A stretch of 58,301 nucleotides of DNA. Origin: Ramlibacter aquaticus. Its GTDB lineage: Bacteria; Pseudomonadota; Gammaproteobacteria; Burkholderiales; Burkholderiaceae_C. The position numbers and the translations under genes are program-made. Below, piece after piece: positions 7,526-16,666 of the stretch; position 1 is the stretch's first letter; every line of letters begins with the position of its first letter. The DNA is taken from positions 1-58,301 of the forward strand of contig NZ_JADDOJ010000017.1 of the NCBI RefSeq assembly GCF_015159745.1, read 5' to 3'. Under the pieces are notes generated by a model. That model had not been told where the DNA came from. It saw nothing but the letters and a program-made list of their open reading frames with translations, and made no database searches.

Positions 7526-9064
7526 TCAGCCCTGTGCAGCCACTCGATCAGCTTTACTTTGTAACTTGTTGAGGGCGCTCAGGTAAGCCTTGGCGGAGGC
7601 CACCACGATGTCGGGGTCGGAGCCCACGCCATTGACCACCCGGCCCGAATTCTGCAGGCGCACGGTGACCTCCCCCTGACTTTCGGTCGAACCGCTGATT
7701 GCATTCACCGAATAAAGGACCATTTCCGCCCCGCTTTTTACGCAGGACTCGATGGCCTTCAGCGACGCATCGACCGGGCCGTTGCCGTCCGAGTCGGCCG
7801 CCACCTCCTTGCCGTCCACCGTGAACACCACGCGCGCGTGCGGCTTCTCGCCGGTTTCGCTGTGCTGCGCGAGCGAAACGAACTGGAAGGCTTCGTGCGC
7901 GTTGGCGGCGGCTTCGTCGCTGACCAGCGCCAGGATGTCCTCGTCGAAGATCTCGCTCTTGCGGTCGGCCAGCTCCTTGAACTTCGCGAAGGCGGCGTTG
8001 ATGTCGGCCTCGCTCTCCATCTGCACGCCCAGCTCCAGCAGGCGCTGCTTGAAGGCATTGCGGCCCGACAGCTTGCCCAGGACGATCTTGTTGGCGCTCC
8101 AGCCCACGTCCTCGGCGCGCATGATCTCGTAGGTGTCGCGCGCCTTGAGCACGCCGTCCTGGTGGATGCCGCTGGCGTGGGCGAAGGCGTTCGCGCCCAC
8201 CACCGCCTTGTTCGGCTGCACCACGAAGCCGGTGGTCTGGCTCACCATGCGGCTGGCGGCCACGATGTGATGGGTGTCGATGTTCAGCTCGAGGCCGAAG
8301 TAGTCCTTGCGGGTCTTCACCGCCATCACCACCTCTTCCAGCGAACAGTTGCCGGCACGCTCGCCCAGGCCGTTGATGGTGCACTCCACCTGGCGCGCGC
8401 CGCCGATCTTCACGCCGGCCAGCGAGTTGGCCACTGCCATGCCCAGGTCGTTGTGGCAGTGCACGGACCAGATCGCCTTGTCGGAGTTGGGCACGCGCTC
8501 GCGCAGGGTCTTGATGAAGTTGCCGTAGAGCTCGGGCACCGCGTAGCCCACGGTGTCGGGCACGTTGATGGTGGTGGCGCCTTCGGCGATCACGGCCTCG
8601 AGCACGCGGCACAGGAAGTCCATCTCGCTGCGGTAGCCGTCCTCGGGCGAGAACTCGATGTCGGCGCACAGGTTGCGCGCGAAGCGCACCGAGAGCTTCG
8701 CCTGCTCCAGCACCTGCTCGGGCGACATGCGCAGCTTCTTCTCCATGTGCAGCGGGGACGTCGCGATGAAGGTGTGGATGCGCGAGCGGTTGGCACCCTT
8801 CAGGGCCTCGGCGGCGCGCGAGATGTCGCGGTCGTTGGCACGGGCCAGCGAGCAGACCGTGGAGTCCTTGATGGCCTGGGCGATGGTCTGCACGGCCTCG
8901 AAGTCGCCGTTGGAACTGGCCGCGAAGCCGGCCTCGATCACGTCGACGCGCAGGCGCTCGAGCTGGCGCGCGATGCGCAGCTTTTCGTCCTTGGTCATCG
9001 ATGCGCCCGGTGATTGCTCGCCGTCACGCAAGGTGGTGTCGAAAATGATCAATTGGTCTGCCAC
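7526..9064 (-). CDS. leuA: 2-isopropylmalate synthase
   Basis: The protein has 512 residues. It condenses acetyl-CoA with 2-oxoisovalerate, the first committed step of leucine synthesis. The GTG at 9064 is the start, with AAAGGA 6 nt upstream and the canonical N-terminus [20 protein letters not shown] directly after. The frame remains open further upstream, but that stretch is leader RNA. The catalytic TIM barrel has the metal ligand motif [16 protein letters not shown]. The C-terminal domain (about residues 390-512) is the leucine feedback regulatory domain. Control by translation-coupled attenuation is predicted. Confidence 0.97.
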   Translation of the reverse strand: MADQLIIFDTTLRDGEQSPGASMTKDEKLRIARQLERLRVDVIEAGFAASSNGDFEAVQTIAQAIKDSTVCSLARANDRDISRAAEALKGANRSRIHTFIATSPLHMEKKLRMSPEQVLEQAKLSVRFARNLCADIEFSPEDGYRSEMDFLCRVLEAVIAEGATTINVPDTVGYAVPELYGNFIKTLRERVPNSDKAIWSVHCHNDLGMAVANSLAGVKIGGARQVECTINGLGERAGNCSLEEVVMAVKTRKDYFGLELNIDTHHIVAASRMVSQTTGFVVQPNKAVVGANAFAHASGIHQDGVLKARDTYEIMRAEDVGWSANKIVLGKLSGRNAFKQRLLELGVQMESEADINAAFAKFKELADRKSEIFDEDILALVSDEAAANAHEAFQFVSLAQHSETGEKPHARVVFTVDGKEVAADSDGNGPVDASLKAIESCVKSGAEMVLYSVNAISGSTESQGEVTVRLQNSGRVVNGVGSDPDIVVASAKAYLSALNKLQSKADRVAAQG

Positions 9065-9090
9065 GGTCGTTCCTTTGAAGGTCTTGGGGT

Positions 9091-9167
9091 CACCAGCAGT
9101 CCCCCAATGAGAAACGGCCCGCTGCTGGTGCAATACGGGCCGTTTGTCCGGTTCTGTCGCGTGCGCG
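9091..9167 (-). promoter_or_regulatory. leuA attenuator (alternative RNA hairpins)
   Basis: Leftward RNA can form a 10-bp stem (9145-9136 with 9121-9112; AAACGGCCCG/CGGGCCGTTT) followed by TTTCTCATT, a weak terminator-like structure. Competing pairings exist. Leader codons UACGGGC (9185-9179) match GCCCGUA in the 5' arm (9140-9134). The hairpin loop (9130-9122) matches 9 bases downstream (9099-9091). CTGTCGC in the leader (9212-9206) pairs with GCGACAG (9160-9154). Ribosome position on the leader peptide would choose among them. Confidence 0.6.
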
Positions 9168-9221
9168 CTACCGTCTCCGCCCGTAGGGGATTAGCAGTAG
9201 GGCCAGCGACAGGCGGTTCAT
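9168..9221 (-). CDS. leuL: leucine leader peptide
   Basis: The 17-residue [20 protein letters not shown] lies between pssA and leuA. Five of its first ten residues are Leu, including LALLL followed by Ile, and two of these use the rarer CTA codon. Downstream RNA has mutually exclusive hairpins. This is the classic arrangement of amino-acid attenuation: Leu-tRNA shortage stalls the ribosome and frees an antiterminator. The ORF is too short for gene callers, and no recognisable ribosome site precedes it. Confidence 0.7.
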   Translation of the reverse strand: MNRLSLALLLIPYGRRR

Positions 9222-9247
9222 GTCACCAACTTTAGCACATCTGTCCA

Positions 9248-10069
9248 TCAGTGATGCAGCCCGCGCTCTTCGGGCTCCTCGGTGGAAGTACTGATCACGC
9301 TGGTCTGCTGGCCCTTGAAGCGCCGCCAGCCGTAGACGGCGTAGCCCGACAGCCCGTACACCACGAAGATGCCGAACAGCACCGTCGGCGGATGGATGCC
9401 GATCACCGCGATGGCGAGTGCGATCAGCACGATCACGGCGAAGGGCACGCTCTTCTTCATGCGGATGTCCTTGAAGCTGTAGAAGGGCACGTTGGTGACC
9501 ATGGTGAGGCCGGCGTAGAGCGCCACGCCGAACATCACCCACTCCAGCTCGTAGCCCTTGCGCTCCAGCTCGTTCATCAGCCAGATGAAGCCCATGACCA
9601 GGGCCGCGGCCGCCGGCGACGGCAGGCCCTGGAAGTAGCGCTTGTCCACCACCCCGGTGTTGACGTTGAAGCGCGCCAGGCGCAGCGCGGCACAGGCGCA
9701 GTACACGAAGGCGGCGATCCAGCCCCAGCGCCCCAGGCCCTTGAGCGACCACTCGTAGGCCACCAGCGCGGGCGCCGCGCCGAAGGAGACCATGTCGGAG
9801 AGCGAATCCATCTGCTCGCCGAAGGCGCTCTGCGTGTTGGTCATGCGGGCGACGCGCCCGTCCAGGCTGTCGAAGACCATGGCGGTGAAGACGCCCATCG
9901 CCGCCAGGTCGAAGCGGCCGTCCATGGCCATCACGATCGCATAGAAGCCGCCGAACAGCGCCGCGAGCGTGAACAGGTTGGGCAGGATGTAGATGCCCTT
10001 GCGACGGCGGCGCACCGAGATGCCGGTGCCCGCCATGTCGTCGTCCTCGCGCTCGTTGCCGTCGTGCAT
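9248..10069 (-). CDS. pssA: CDP-diacylglycerol-serine O-phosphatidyltransferase
   Basis: The protein has 273 residues. It makes phosphatidylserine, the precursor of phosphatidylethanolamine, in the inner membrane. The CDP-alcohol phosphotransferase signature is complete (DSLDGRVAR, then FGEQMDSLSD). Several transmembrane helices follow, ending with a basic and acidic tail. The start at 10069 is preferred; a start at 10036 (MAGTGISVRRRRK) has a better GAGGA site and cannot be excluded. It lies downstream of ilvC but is separated from it by a terminator. Confidence 0.95.
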   Translation of the reverse strand: MHDGNEREDDDMAGTGISVRRRRKGIYILPNLFTLAALFGGFYAIVMAMDGRFDLAAMGVFTAMVFDSLDGRVARMTNTQSAFGEQMDSLSDMVSFGAAPALVAYEWSLKGLGRWGWIAAFVYCACAALRLARFNVNTGVVDKRYFQGLPSPAAAALVMGFIWLMNELERKGYELEWVMFGVALYAGLTMVTNVPFYSFKDIRMKKSVPFAVIVLIALAIAVIGIHPPTVLFGIFVVYGLSGYAVYGWRRFKGQQTSVISTSTEEPEERGLHH

Positions 10070-10097
10070 GGCCGGAAGTGTAAGCGCGAATACGCAT

Positions 10098-10122
10098 GAA
10101 AAAGGCCGCACGAGGCGGCCTT
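10098..10122 (-). terminator. terminator after ilvC
   Basis: Read leftward, AAGGCCGC and GCGGCCTT form an 8-bp stem with a 5-nt loop, followed by a run of five T. It lies 20 bases past the ilvC stop and overlaps the far 5' region of pssA. Confidence 0.8.
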
Positions 10123-10142
10123 GCGGGGGATGCGCGCGAGCG

Positions 10143-11216
<1,074 letters not shown>

Positions 11217-11270
11217 CTAACCGCCTATTGTCGCCGAGCCAGGAAGCCCTCCATCCAGGGCCACCGTGGA

Positions 11271-11334
11271 ACCGGCTTTGCCGGGCCACTGGTGGCGCCC
11301 CCTGGGGGGAGGCGCCGCAGGCGCTTCGGGGGGG
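11271..11334 (-). repeat. GC-rich three-hairpin element after ilvH
   Basis: It begins 4 bases past the ilvH stop. Read leftward it has a C-run, then GCGCC/GGCGC, CCCCC/GGGGG and CCGGC-AAA-GCCGG stems. It aligns along nearly its whole length with 47896-47968 after rho, in the same orientation relative to the upstream gene. Such short palindromic units are common between genes in Comamonadaceae genomes. It probably protects or ends the ilvBH part of the transcript. Confidence 0.75.
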
Positions 11335-11338
11335 TTAC

Positions 11339-11830
11339 TTACACCCTCAGGATCCGCTCGCCGCGGCCGATGCCGCTGGAGCCGGTGCGCACGGTCTCCA
11401 GGATGGAGGCCCGGTCGATGGCTTCCAGGAAGGCATCGTTCTTGGACTGGTCGCCCGTCAGCTCGATGGTGTAGCTCTTGTCCGTGACGTCGATGATGCG
11501 GCCGCGGAAGATGTCCGCCATGCGCTTCATCTCCTCGCGCTCCTTGCCCACGGCGCGCACCTTCACCATCATGAGCTCGCGCTCGGTGTAGGCGCCCTCG
11601 GTGAGGTCGACCACCTTCACCACCTCGATGAGGCGGTTCAGGTGCTTGGTGATCTGCTCGATCACGTCGTCCGAGCCGGTGGTCTGTATCGTCATGCGCG
11701 ACAGCGACGGGTCTTCCGTCGGCGCCACGGTGAGCGATTCGATGTTGTAGCCGCGGGCCGAGAACAGGCCCACCACGCGGGAGAGAGCGCCGGGCTCGTT
11801 CTCCAGCAGCACTGCGATGATGTGTTTCAT
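11339..11830 (-). CDS. ilvH: acetolactate synthase small (regulatory) subunit
   Basis: The protein has 163 residues. It binds IlvB and confers valine feedback inhibition. The N-terminal ACT domain is canonical (MKHIIAVLLENEPGALSRVVGLFSARGYNIESL) and is followed by the C-terminal IlvN-type domain (ELMMVKVRA to the end). It lies 96 bp after ilvB on the same strand, in one operon. It could also be called ilvN; the naming depends on the paralogue of the catalytic subunit. Confidence 0.95.
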   Translation of the reverse strand: MKHIIAVLLENEPGALSRVVGLFSARGYNIESLTVAPTEDPSLSRMTIQTTGSDDVIEQITKHLNRLIEVVKVVDLTEGAYTERELMMVKVRAVGKEREEMKRMADIFRGRIIDVTDKSYTIELTGDQSKNDAFLEAIDRASILETVRTGSSGIGRGERILRV

Positions 11831-11926
11831 GTTTGCCTCCGGCTCCTCTTCTCGCCGCCCTCCCCGCCCGGCGGTAACCGGGCGGCTTGGCGGTCGATAG
11901 ATTCGCCGATTTACGGTCTTGGGGGA

Positions 11927-13714
11927 TTAAAGGTCTTCGGAACCCAGCAGCATCTCGGTGATGCCCTTGCCGGCCTTGACCATGGGGAACACGTTCTCGG
12001 TCGGGTCGGTGCGGAAATCCATGAACACCGTCCGGTCCTTGAGCTTGCGGGCCTCGCGCAGCGCGGGCTCCACGTCACGCGGGTGCTCGATCAGCATGCC
12101 CACGTGCCCGTAGGCCTCGGCCAGCTTCACGAAGTTGGGCAGCGCGTCCATGTAGCTGTGGCTGTAGCGGCCCTCGTAGTCGAGTTCCTGCCATTGGCGC
12201 ACCATGCCCAGGTAGCGGTTGTTCAGCGAGACGACCTTGATCGGCGTGTTGTACTGCAGGCAGGTGGAGAGCTCCTGGATGCACATCTGCACCGAGCCTT
12301 CGCCCGTCACGCAGAACACCTCGCTGTCCGGCTTGGCCAGCTTGATGCCCATGGCGTACGGGATGCCCACGCCCATGGTGCCCAGCCCGCCGGAGTTGAT
12401 CCAGCGCCGCGGCTCGTCGAAGCGGTAGTACTGCGCGGCCCACATCTGGTGCTGGCCCACGTCGGAGGTGATGTAGGCGTCGCCGTCCTTGGTCATGTTC
12501 CACAGCGTCTCCACGACATACTGCGGCTTGATCACCTCGGTGTTCTTGCGGTCGTACTTGAGGCAGTCGCGCTTGCGCCAGCCGTCGATGGTCTCCCACC
12601 AGGCGCCCAGGGCCCCGGTGTCGGGCTTCAGGCCGGACTCGCGGATCATGGCGATCAGCTCGCCCAGCACGTCCTTCACGTCGCCCACGATCGGGATGTC
12701 GACCTTGACCCGCTTGGAGATGCTGGAGGGGTCGATGTCGATGTGGATGATCTTGCGCTCGTTCTGCGCGAAGTGCTTGGGGTTGCCGATGACGCGGTCG
12801 TCGAAGCGCGCGCCCACCGCCAGCAGGACGTCGCAGTTCTGCATGGCGTTGTTGGCTTCCAGCGTGCCGTGCATGCCCAGCATGCCCAGGAACTTGCGGT
12901 CGCTCGCGGGGTAGGCACCCAGGCCCATCAGGGTGTTGGTGCAGGGGTAGCCCAGCATGTCCACCAGGGTGCGCAGTTCCTCGGTGGCGTTGCCCAGGAT
13001 CACGCCGCCGCCGGTGTAGATGTAGGGCCGCTTGGCCGTCATCAGCAGCTGCAGGGCCTTGCGGATCTGCCCGCCGTGGCCCTTGCGCACCGGGTTGTAC
13101 GAGCGCATCTCCACCTTCTCGGGCTGGCCGGTGTAGAGGCACTTGTTGAAGGAGACGTCCTTGGGGATGTCCACCACCACCGGGCCGGGGCGGCCGCTGC
13201 GGGCGATGTGGAAGGCCTTGGCCAGGGTGTCGGCCAGGTGCCGCACGTCCTTGACCAGGAAGTTGTGCTTGACGATGGGGCGCGTGATGCCCACGGTGTC
13301 GCACTCCTGGAAGGCGTCCAGGCCGATCGCCGCCACCGGCACCTGGCCGGTGATGATGACCATGGGGATGCTGTCCATGTAGGCCGTGGCGATGCCGGTG
13401 ACCGCGTTGGTCACGCCCGGGCCGGAGGTCACCAGGGCCACGCCGACGTCGCCCGTGGCGCGGGCATAGCCGTCGGCCGCGTGCACCGCCGCCTGCTCAT
13501 GGCGCACCAGCACGTGCTGGATGGTGTCCTGCTTGTAGAACGCGTCGTAGATGTGCAACACCGCGCCGCCGGGGTAGCCCCAGATGAACTTCACGTTCTC
13601 GGCCTGCAGGGCCTTGACGAGAATTTCCGCACCGCGGAGTTCCTGGGGGTGGGACGCGCCGCCGGCCGAACCGGCCGCCGCTGCGGAGCTGAGCTCCGCC
13701 TTCGAGATTTCCAT
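11927..13714 (-). CDS. ilvB: acetolactate synthase large (catalytic) subunit
   Basis: The protein has 595 residues. It is a thiamine-diphosphate and FAD enzyme that joins pyruvate with pyruvate or 2-oxobutyrate, the first common step of valine and isoleucine synthesis. The start at 13714 has AAAGG upstream; the frame stays open for 300 bases further but lacks the family pattern. ThDP-enzyme features are visible: the catalytic Glu region (LVRHEQAAVHAADGYARATG), TSGPGVTNAVTGIATAY and GDGD-type Mg site surroundings (TGEGSVQMCIQELST). It is the first gene of ilvB-ilvH-ilvC. Confidence 0.97.
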   Translation of the reverse strand: MEISKAELSSAAAAGSAGGASHPQELRGAEILVKALQAENVKFIWGYPGGAVLHIYDAFYKQDTIQHVLVRHEQAAVHAADGYARATGDVGVALVTSGPGVTNAVTGIATAYMDSIPMVIITGQVPVAAIGLDAFQECDTVGITRPIVKHNFLVKDVRHLADTLAKAFHIARSGRPGPVVVDIPKDVSFNKCLYTGQPEKVEMRSYNPVRKGHGGQIRKALQLLMTAKRPYIYTGGGVILGNATEELRTLVDMLGYPCTNTLMGLGAYPASDRKFLGMLGMHGTLEANNAMQNCDVLLAVGARFDDRVIGNPKHFAQNERKIIHIDIDPSSISKRVKVDIPIVGDVKDVLGELIAMIRESGLKPDTGALGAWWETIDGWRKRDCLKYDRKNTEVIKPQYVVETLWNMTKDGDAYITSDVGQHQMWAAQYYRFDEPRRWINSGGLGTMGVGIPYAMGIKLAKPDSEVFCVTGEGSVQMCIQELSTCLQYNTPIKVVSLNNRYLGMVRQWQELDYEGRYSHSYMDALPNFVKLAEAYGHVGMLIEHPRDVEPALREARKLKDRTVFMDFRTDPTENVFPMVKAGKGITEMLLGSEDL

Positions 13715-13864
13715 GATCAACCTTTGCGATTTTCGCCAACGAAAAACCTTGGGTGCCCCTGGGCCCGCCCTTGTGAGGCAGCTGCGGGACTTAGAGCCAC
13801 GGGCCATGGGCGGGCACTTCGCACCGCCGGATCCGGACTCGTTTGCCTTTTGACTTGCCCCCGG

Positions 13865-13893
13865 ATTATCGCACTGCAACACAGCCGGGGCAA
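13865..13893 (-). promoter_or_regulatory. promoter for the ilvBHC operon
   Basis: Read leftward, TTGCCC (13888-13893) and GATAAT (13865-13870) are 17 bp apart. The predicted leader to ilvB is about 145 nt. It contains a long-range 8-bp pairing (13763-13770 with 13808-13815) but no branched-chain leader peptide that I can find. Confidence 0.6.
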
Positions 13894-13970
13894 ACGCGAG
13901 CCCGGCTGGCTGACATAATTTCGGGTTTGCCGCACCTCTGCGGCGCATTCCCAGACCTTCGCAACCCCAC

Positions 13971-14537
13971 TTGGCCACCGAAAAAGAACTCGCCGACTTC
14001 CTGCGCAGCGTGGAAAAGCGGGCCTTCAAGCGCTCCGTCTACCACGTCCGCGACGAGGAGGCCGCGCTCGACATCGTGCAGGACGCGATGATGAAGCTGG
14101 CCGAGCACTACGGGGACAAGCCGCCCGAGGAACTGCCCATGCTGTTCCAGCGGATCCTGTCCAACTGCACCCTGGACTGGTTCCGGCGCCAGAAAACCCG
14201 CAACGCGCTGTTCTCGAACATGAGCGATTTCGAGGGGGCGGGCGACGACGGCGATTTCGACCTGCTGGAAACTTTCCAGGCCCAGGACGGCTCTCAGCAG
14301 GCGGAAAGCGCCGAAGACGTCACCCGGCGGGCGCAGATCTTGCGAGAAATCGAGGCCGAAATACAGGAATTGCCCGCGCGTCAACGTGAAGCCTTCCTGA
14401 TGCGTTACTGGGAGGACATGGACGTTGCCGAAACGGCGGCGGCCATGGGCTGCTCGGAAGGCAGTGTCAAGACGCACTGTTCCCGCGCGGTGCAGGCCCT
14501 CAGCAAAGCACTGAAGGCGAAGGGAATTCAACTATGA
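13971..14537 (+). CDS. RNA polymerase sigma factor, sigma-70 family (ECF-like)
   Basis: The protein has 188 residues with a TTG start; there is no ATG or GTG before the conserved ATEKELADFLRSVEKRAFKRSVY. Region 2 spans about 15-80 (VRDEEAALDIVQDAMMKLAEHYG, LDWFRRQKTRN). Region 4 spans about 130-180 (LPARQREAFLMRYWEDMDVAETAAAMGCSEGSVKTHCSRA). It is co-transcribed with the genes for DUF3619, DUF3106 and RDD proteins, an arrangement typical of this lineage. Its regulon is unknown. No standard anti-sigma factor is adjacent, and the DUF3619 membrane protein is a candidate for that role by position only. Confidence 0.9.
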   Translation: MATEKELADFLRSVEKRAFKRSVYHVRDEEAALDIVQDAMMKLAEHYGDKPPEELPMLFQRILSNCTLDWFRRQKTRNALFSNMSDFEGAGDDGDFDLLETFQAQDGSQQAESAEDVTRRAQILREIEAEIQELPARQREAFLMRYWEDMDVAETAAAMGCSEGSVKTHCSRAVQALSKALKAKGIQL

Positions 14538-14965
14538 CGACCACGCATCTCATCCCGTCTGCGCAGGACGCATTCGGCCAGCGGGTGGCCCGGCGCCTCG
14601 CCGCGGGCACGGCCGACCTGCCGTACGACGTCAGCGAGCGGCTGCGCGCCGCCCGGATGCAGGCGGTCGCCCAGCGAAAAAAGGAAGCGCTCGGCCTGCG
14701 CCGGGCGCCAGCCGTGGCCGCCACCGGCGGCGGCAGCGCCACGCTCAACTTCGGCGACGAGGGCCTGACCTTCTGGAGCCGGATCGCCTCCGTCCTGCCG
14801 CTGCTGGCCCTGGTCGCCGGCCTGGTCGCGATCCACACGGTCGAGAACGAGCAGCGCGCCCGCGAAGTGGCCGAGGTCGACGCCGCCCTGCTGACCGACG
14901 ACCTGCCGCCCGCCGCCTACGCCGATCCCGGCTTCGTCGAGTTCCTGAAATCCAGCGGCCAGTGA
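14534..14965 (+). CDS. DUF3619 family single-pass membrane protein
   Basis: The protein has 143 residues, and its start overlaps the sigma-factor stop (ATGA). A soluble, basic N-terminal half (residues 1-75, with FGQRVARRLAAGTADLPYDVSERLRAAR) precedes one transmembrane helix (about 78-98, IASVLPLLALVAGLVAIHTV). A short acidic tail with LLTDDLPPAAYADPGFVEFL follows. The layout (cytoplasmic segment, one helix, short outer tail, translational coupling to a sigma factor) resembles anti-sigma factors. No zinc anti-sigma motif is present, so this is inference. Confidence 0.8.
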   Translation: MTTTHLIPSAQDAFGQRVARRLAAGTADLPYDVSERLRAARMQAVAQRKKEALGLRRAPAVAATGGGSATLNFGDEGLTFWSRIASVLPLLALVAGLVAIHTVENEQRAREVAEVDAALLTDDLPPAAYADPGFVEFLKSSGQ

Positions 14966-14987
14966 GGCCGCCTTTGCGCGAGCCCAC

Positions 14988-15704
14988 GTGAGCCAGCCTC
15001 CCGCCACCCGCCCCTTGCACCGCGCCCTGTTCGCACTGGGCGTGGCGGCGCTGGCGAGCCTGTGCCTGGCCCAGGGCGTGCCGCCGGCGGCCGGAACCGC
15101 AGTGCCGGCCGCCTCGGCCGCCAGCGCTCCCCGCGCGGCCGCCCGGCCGAACGGCCAGGGCGCCCGCGGCATCAGCCGCCAGGCCACCCGTCCCCAGTGG
15201 CGCGAACTGGGGCCGGCCCAGCAGAAGGCCCTGGCGCCCCTGGCGCCCAAATGGGACACCCTGAACGAGCCGCAAAAGCGCAAGTGGCTGGCCATGTCCA
15301 GCAACTTCTCCCGCATGGCCCCGGAGGAGCAGGCCAAGCTGCACAGCCGCATGACCGAATGGGTCAGCCTGAGCCCGCAGCAGCGCATCCAGGCCCGACT
15401 GAACTACGGCGAGGCCCGCAAGATCCCGGCCGACGACAAGCGCGCCAAGTGGGAGGCCTACCAGCAGCTCTCGCCCGAGGAGAAGCGCCGCCTGGCCGCC
15501 GCTGCGCCCAAGGCGCCAGTCACGGCCGCGGCCGCCGTGCGGCCGGTGGCGCCCGGCAAGCTGGCGGCCGTGCCCCATCCGCGGGCCTCGGCGCCGCTGG
15601 TGGAGGGGCGTTCGCCCCGGATCGCGGTGGCGCCGCATCAGCTCGACCACAACACGCTGCTGCCGCAGCCGGCCCCCGCCCACGAGGCGGCCGGCGCGCG
15701 TTGA
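14988..15704 (+). CDS. DUF3106 domain exported protein
   Basis: The protein has 238 residues from a GTG 22 bases after the DUF3619 gene. A signal peptide (RALFALGVAALASLCLAQG) is followed by an Ala/Pro-rich linker. The core is helical and rich in Trp, Gln and Arg, with repeats like QWRELGPAQQKALAPLAPKWDTL, RKWLAMSSNFSRMAPEEQ and WVSLSPQQRIQARLNYGEAR. The tail is proline-rich. The repeated Trp-containing helices resemble CpxP/Spy-type periplasmic stress sensors in pattern, though I claim no homology. Its position after a sigma factor suggests envelope stress. Confidence 0.75.
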   Translation: MSQPPATRPLHRALFALGVAALASLCLAQGVPPAAGTAVPAASAASAPRAAARPNGQGARGISRQATRPQWRELGPAQQKALAPLAPKWDTLNEPQKRKWLAMSSNFSRMAPEEQAKLHSRMTEWVSLSPQQRIQARLNYGEARKIPADDKRAKWEAYQQLSPEEKRRLAAAAPKAPVTAAAAVRPVAPGKLAAVPHPRASAPLVEGRSPRIAVAPHQLDHNTLLPQPAPAHEAAGAR

Positions 15705-15708
15705 CCCC

Positions 15709-16215
15709 GTGACGCCCCCGCTTCGCAGGCGCCTGGCCTGCATGCTCTACGAGAGCATGCTGCTGTTCGGCATCTCCTTCGTCGCCACGCTGGCCTTCAG
15801 CGTGCTCACGCAGATGCGCAGCGGCATCGACGCGCACCGGCCCTGGCTGATCGCCTTCCTCGGGCTGGTCTTCGGCCTCTACTTCAGCTACTGCTGGAGC
15901 AAGGGCCAGACCCTGGCCATGCGCACCTGGCGCATCCGCGTCACCGACCGGCAGGGCCGTCCCCTGACCCCCGCCCGGGCGGTGTTCCGCTACGCCTGCA
16001 GCTGGCTCTGGCTGCTGCCCCCCATCGCCTTCATCGCCCCCATGCACCTGTCGGGCTGGGGCATGGCCGGGGCGGTGGCCGGCTGGATGGCGTTCTGGGC
16101 CCTGATGAGCTTCAGCAACCCGGACCGGCAGTTCCTGCACGACCTGCTGGCAGGCACCCGGCTGGTGGACGCGCCGCGCCACCAGGGCGTGCCCGGCGTG
16201 CTGCCCGCTGCCTGA
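15709..16215 (+). CDS. RDD family membrane protein
   Basis: The protein has 168 residues with a GTG start 4 bases after the previous stop. It has four predicted transmembrane helices in two pairs. Between them is the RDD-type segment with conserved charged residues (SKGQTLAMRTWRIRVTDRQGRPLT). The Arg-Asp-Asp motif proper is relaxed. Some RDD proteins are proposed to be Na+/H+ antiporters or transport helpers, but the function here is unknown. It is the last member of the sigma factor-linked group. Confidence 0.85.
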   Translation: MTPPLRRRLACMLYESMLLFGISFVATLAFSVLTQMRSGIDAHRPWLIAFLGLVFGLYFSYCWSKGQTLAMRTWRIRVTDRQGRPLTPARAVFRYACSWLWLLPPIAFIAPMHLSGWGMAGAVAGWMAFWALMSFSNPDRQFLHDLLAGTRLVDAPRHQGVPGVLPAA

Positions 16216-16249
16216 GCTCCTGTCACGGGGCTGCAGCACAATCGATGCC

Positions 16250-16666
16250 ATGTCGACGCCGCCCGAGGTCATCCCCTCCCCCGCCGCCAATCCGCAGAAG
16301 CTGCGCACCGGCCTGAGCCGCGTCTGGCACGCGACCGGCTATTCGCTGCAGGGCCTGCAGGCCGGCTGGCAGGAGACCGCCTTCCGCCAGGAGGCCCTGG
16401 CCGCGGTGGTGCTGGTCCCCGCCGCCTTCTGGCTGGGGCGCAGCTGGGTCGAGACCGCCCTGCTGGCGGGCTCGGTGCTCATCGTCATGATCGTCGAACT
16501 GCTCAACACCGGCATCGAAACCGCCGTCGACCGGATCGGCCCCGAGTGGCATGCGCTGTCCAAGCGCGCCAAGGACATGGGCAGCGCCGCCGTGCTGCTC
16601 AGCCTGCTGCTGTGCGCGGGCATCTGGTGCGCGGCCCTCTGGGAACGCTTCTCCAACCTGCCATGA
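16250..16666 (+). CDS. dgkA: diacylglycerol kinase
   Basis: The protein has 138 residues. It is a small trimeric membrane kinase that recycles diacylglycerol to phosphatidate. The family signature is clear (ELLNTGIETAVDRIG, then SKRAKDMGSAAV) with three transmembrane helices. A CACAAT -10-like hexamer ends 7 bases before the ATG, with no Shine-Dalgarno sequence between, so the mRNA may be nearly leaderless. The stop overlaps the next start (ATGA). Confidence 0.95.
   Translation: MSTPPEVIPSPAANPQKLRTGLSRVWHATGYSLQGLQAGWQETAFRQEALAAVVLVPAAFWLGRSWVETALLAGSVLIVMIVELLNTGIETAVDRIGPEWHALSKRAKDMGSAAVLLSLLLCAGIWCAALWERFSNLP

Noticed and set aside
13740..13860. Search for a branched-chain leader peptide before ilvB
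   Set aside because: The only ORF there is in frame with ilvB and has no cluster of Ile, Leu or Val codons; no terminator-antiterminator set was found.
11228..13918. Open frame of 896 codons opposite ilvH and ilvB
   Set aside because: Shadow of well-conserved genes on the other strand, with typical low-complexity antisense composition.
13715..14029. Upstream extension of ilvB to 14029
   Set aside because: The frame is open but the extra 105 residues do not match the family. The start at 13714 has a ribosome site, and the extension would overlap the promoter and the sigma-factor gene.
16546..16662. N-terminal extension of the LOG protein to 16546
   Set aside because: It would run inside dgkA. 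The ATG at 16663 is coupled to the dgkA stop and gives the canonical N-terminus.
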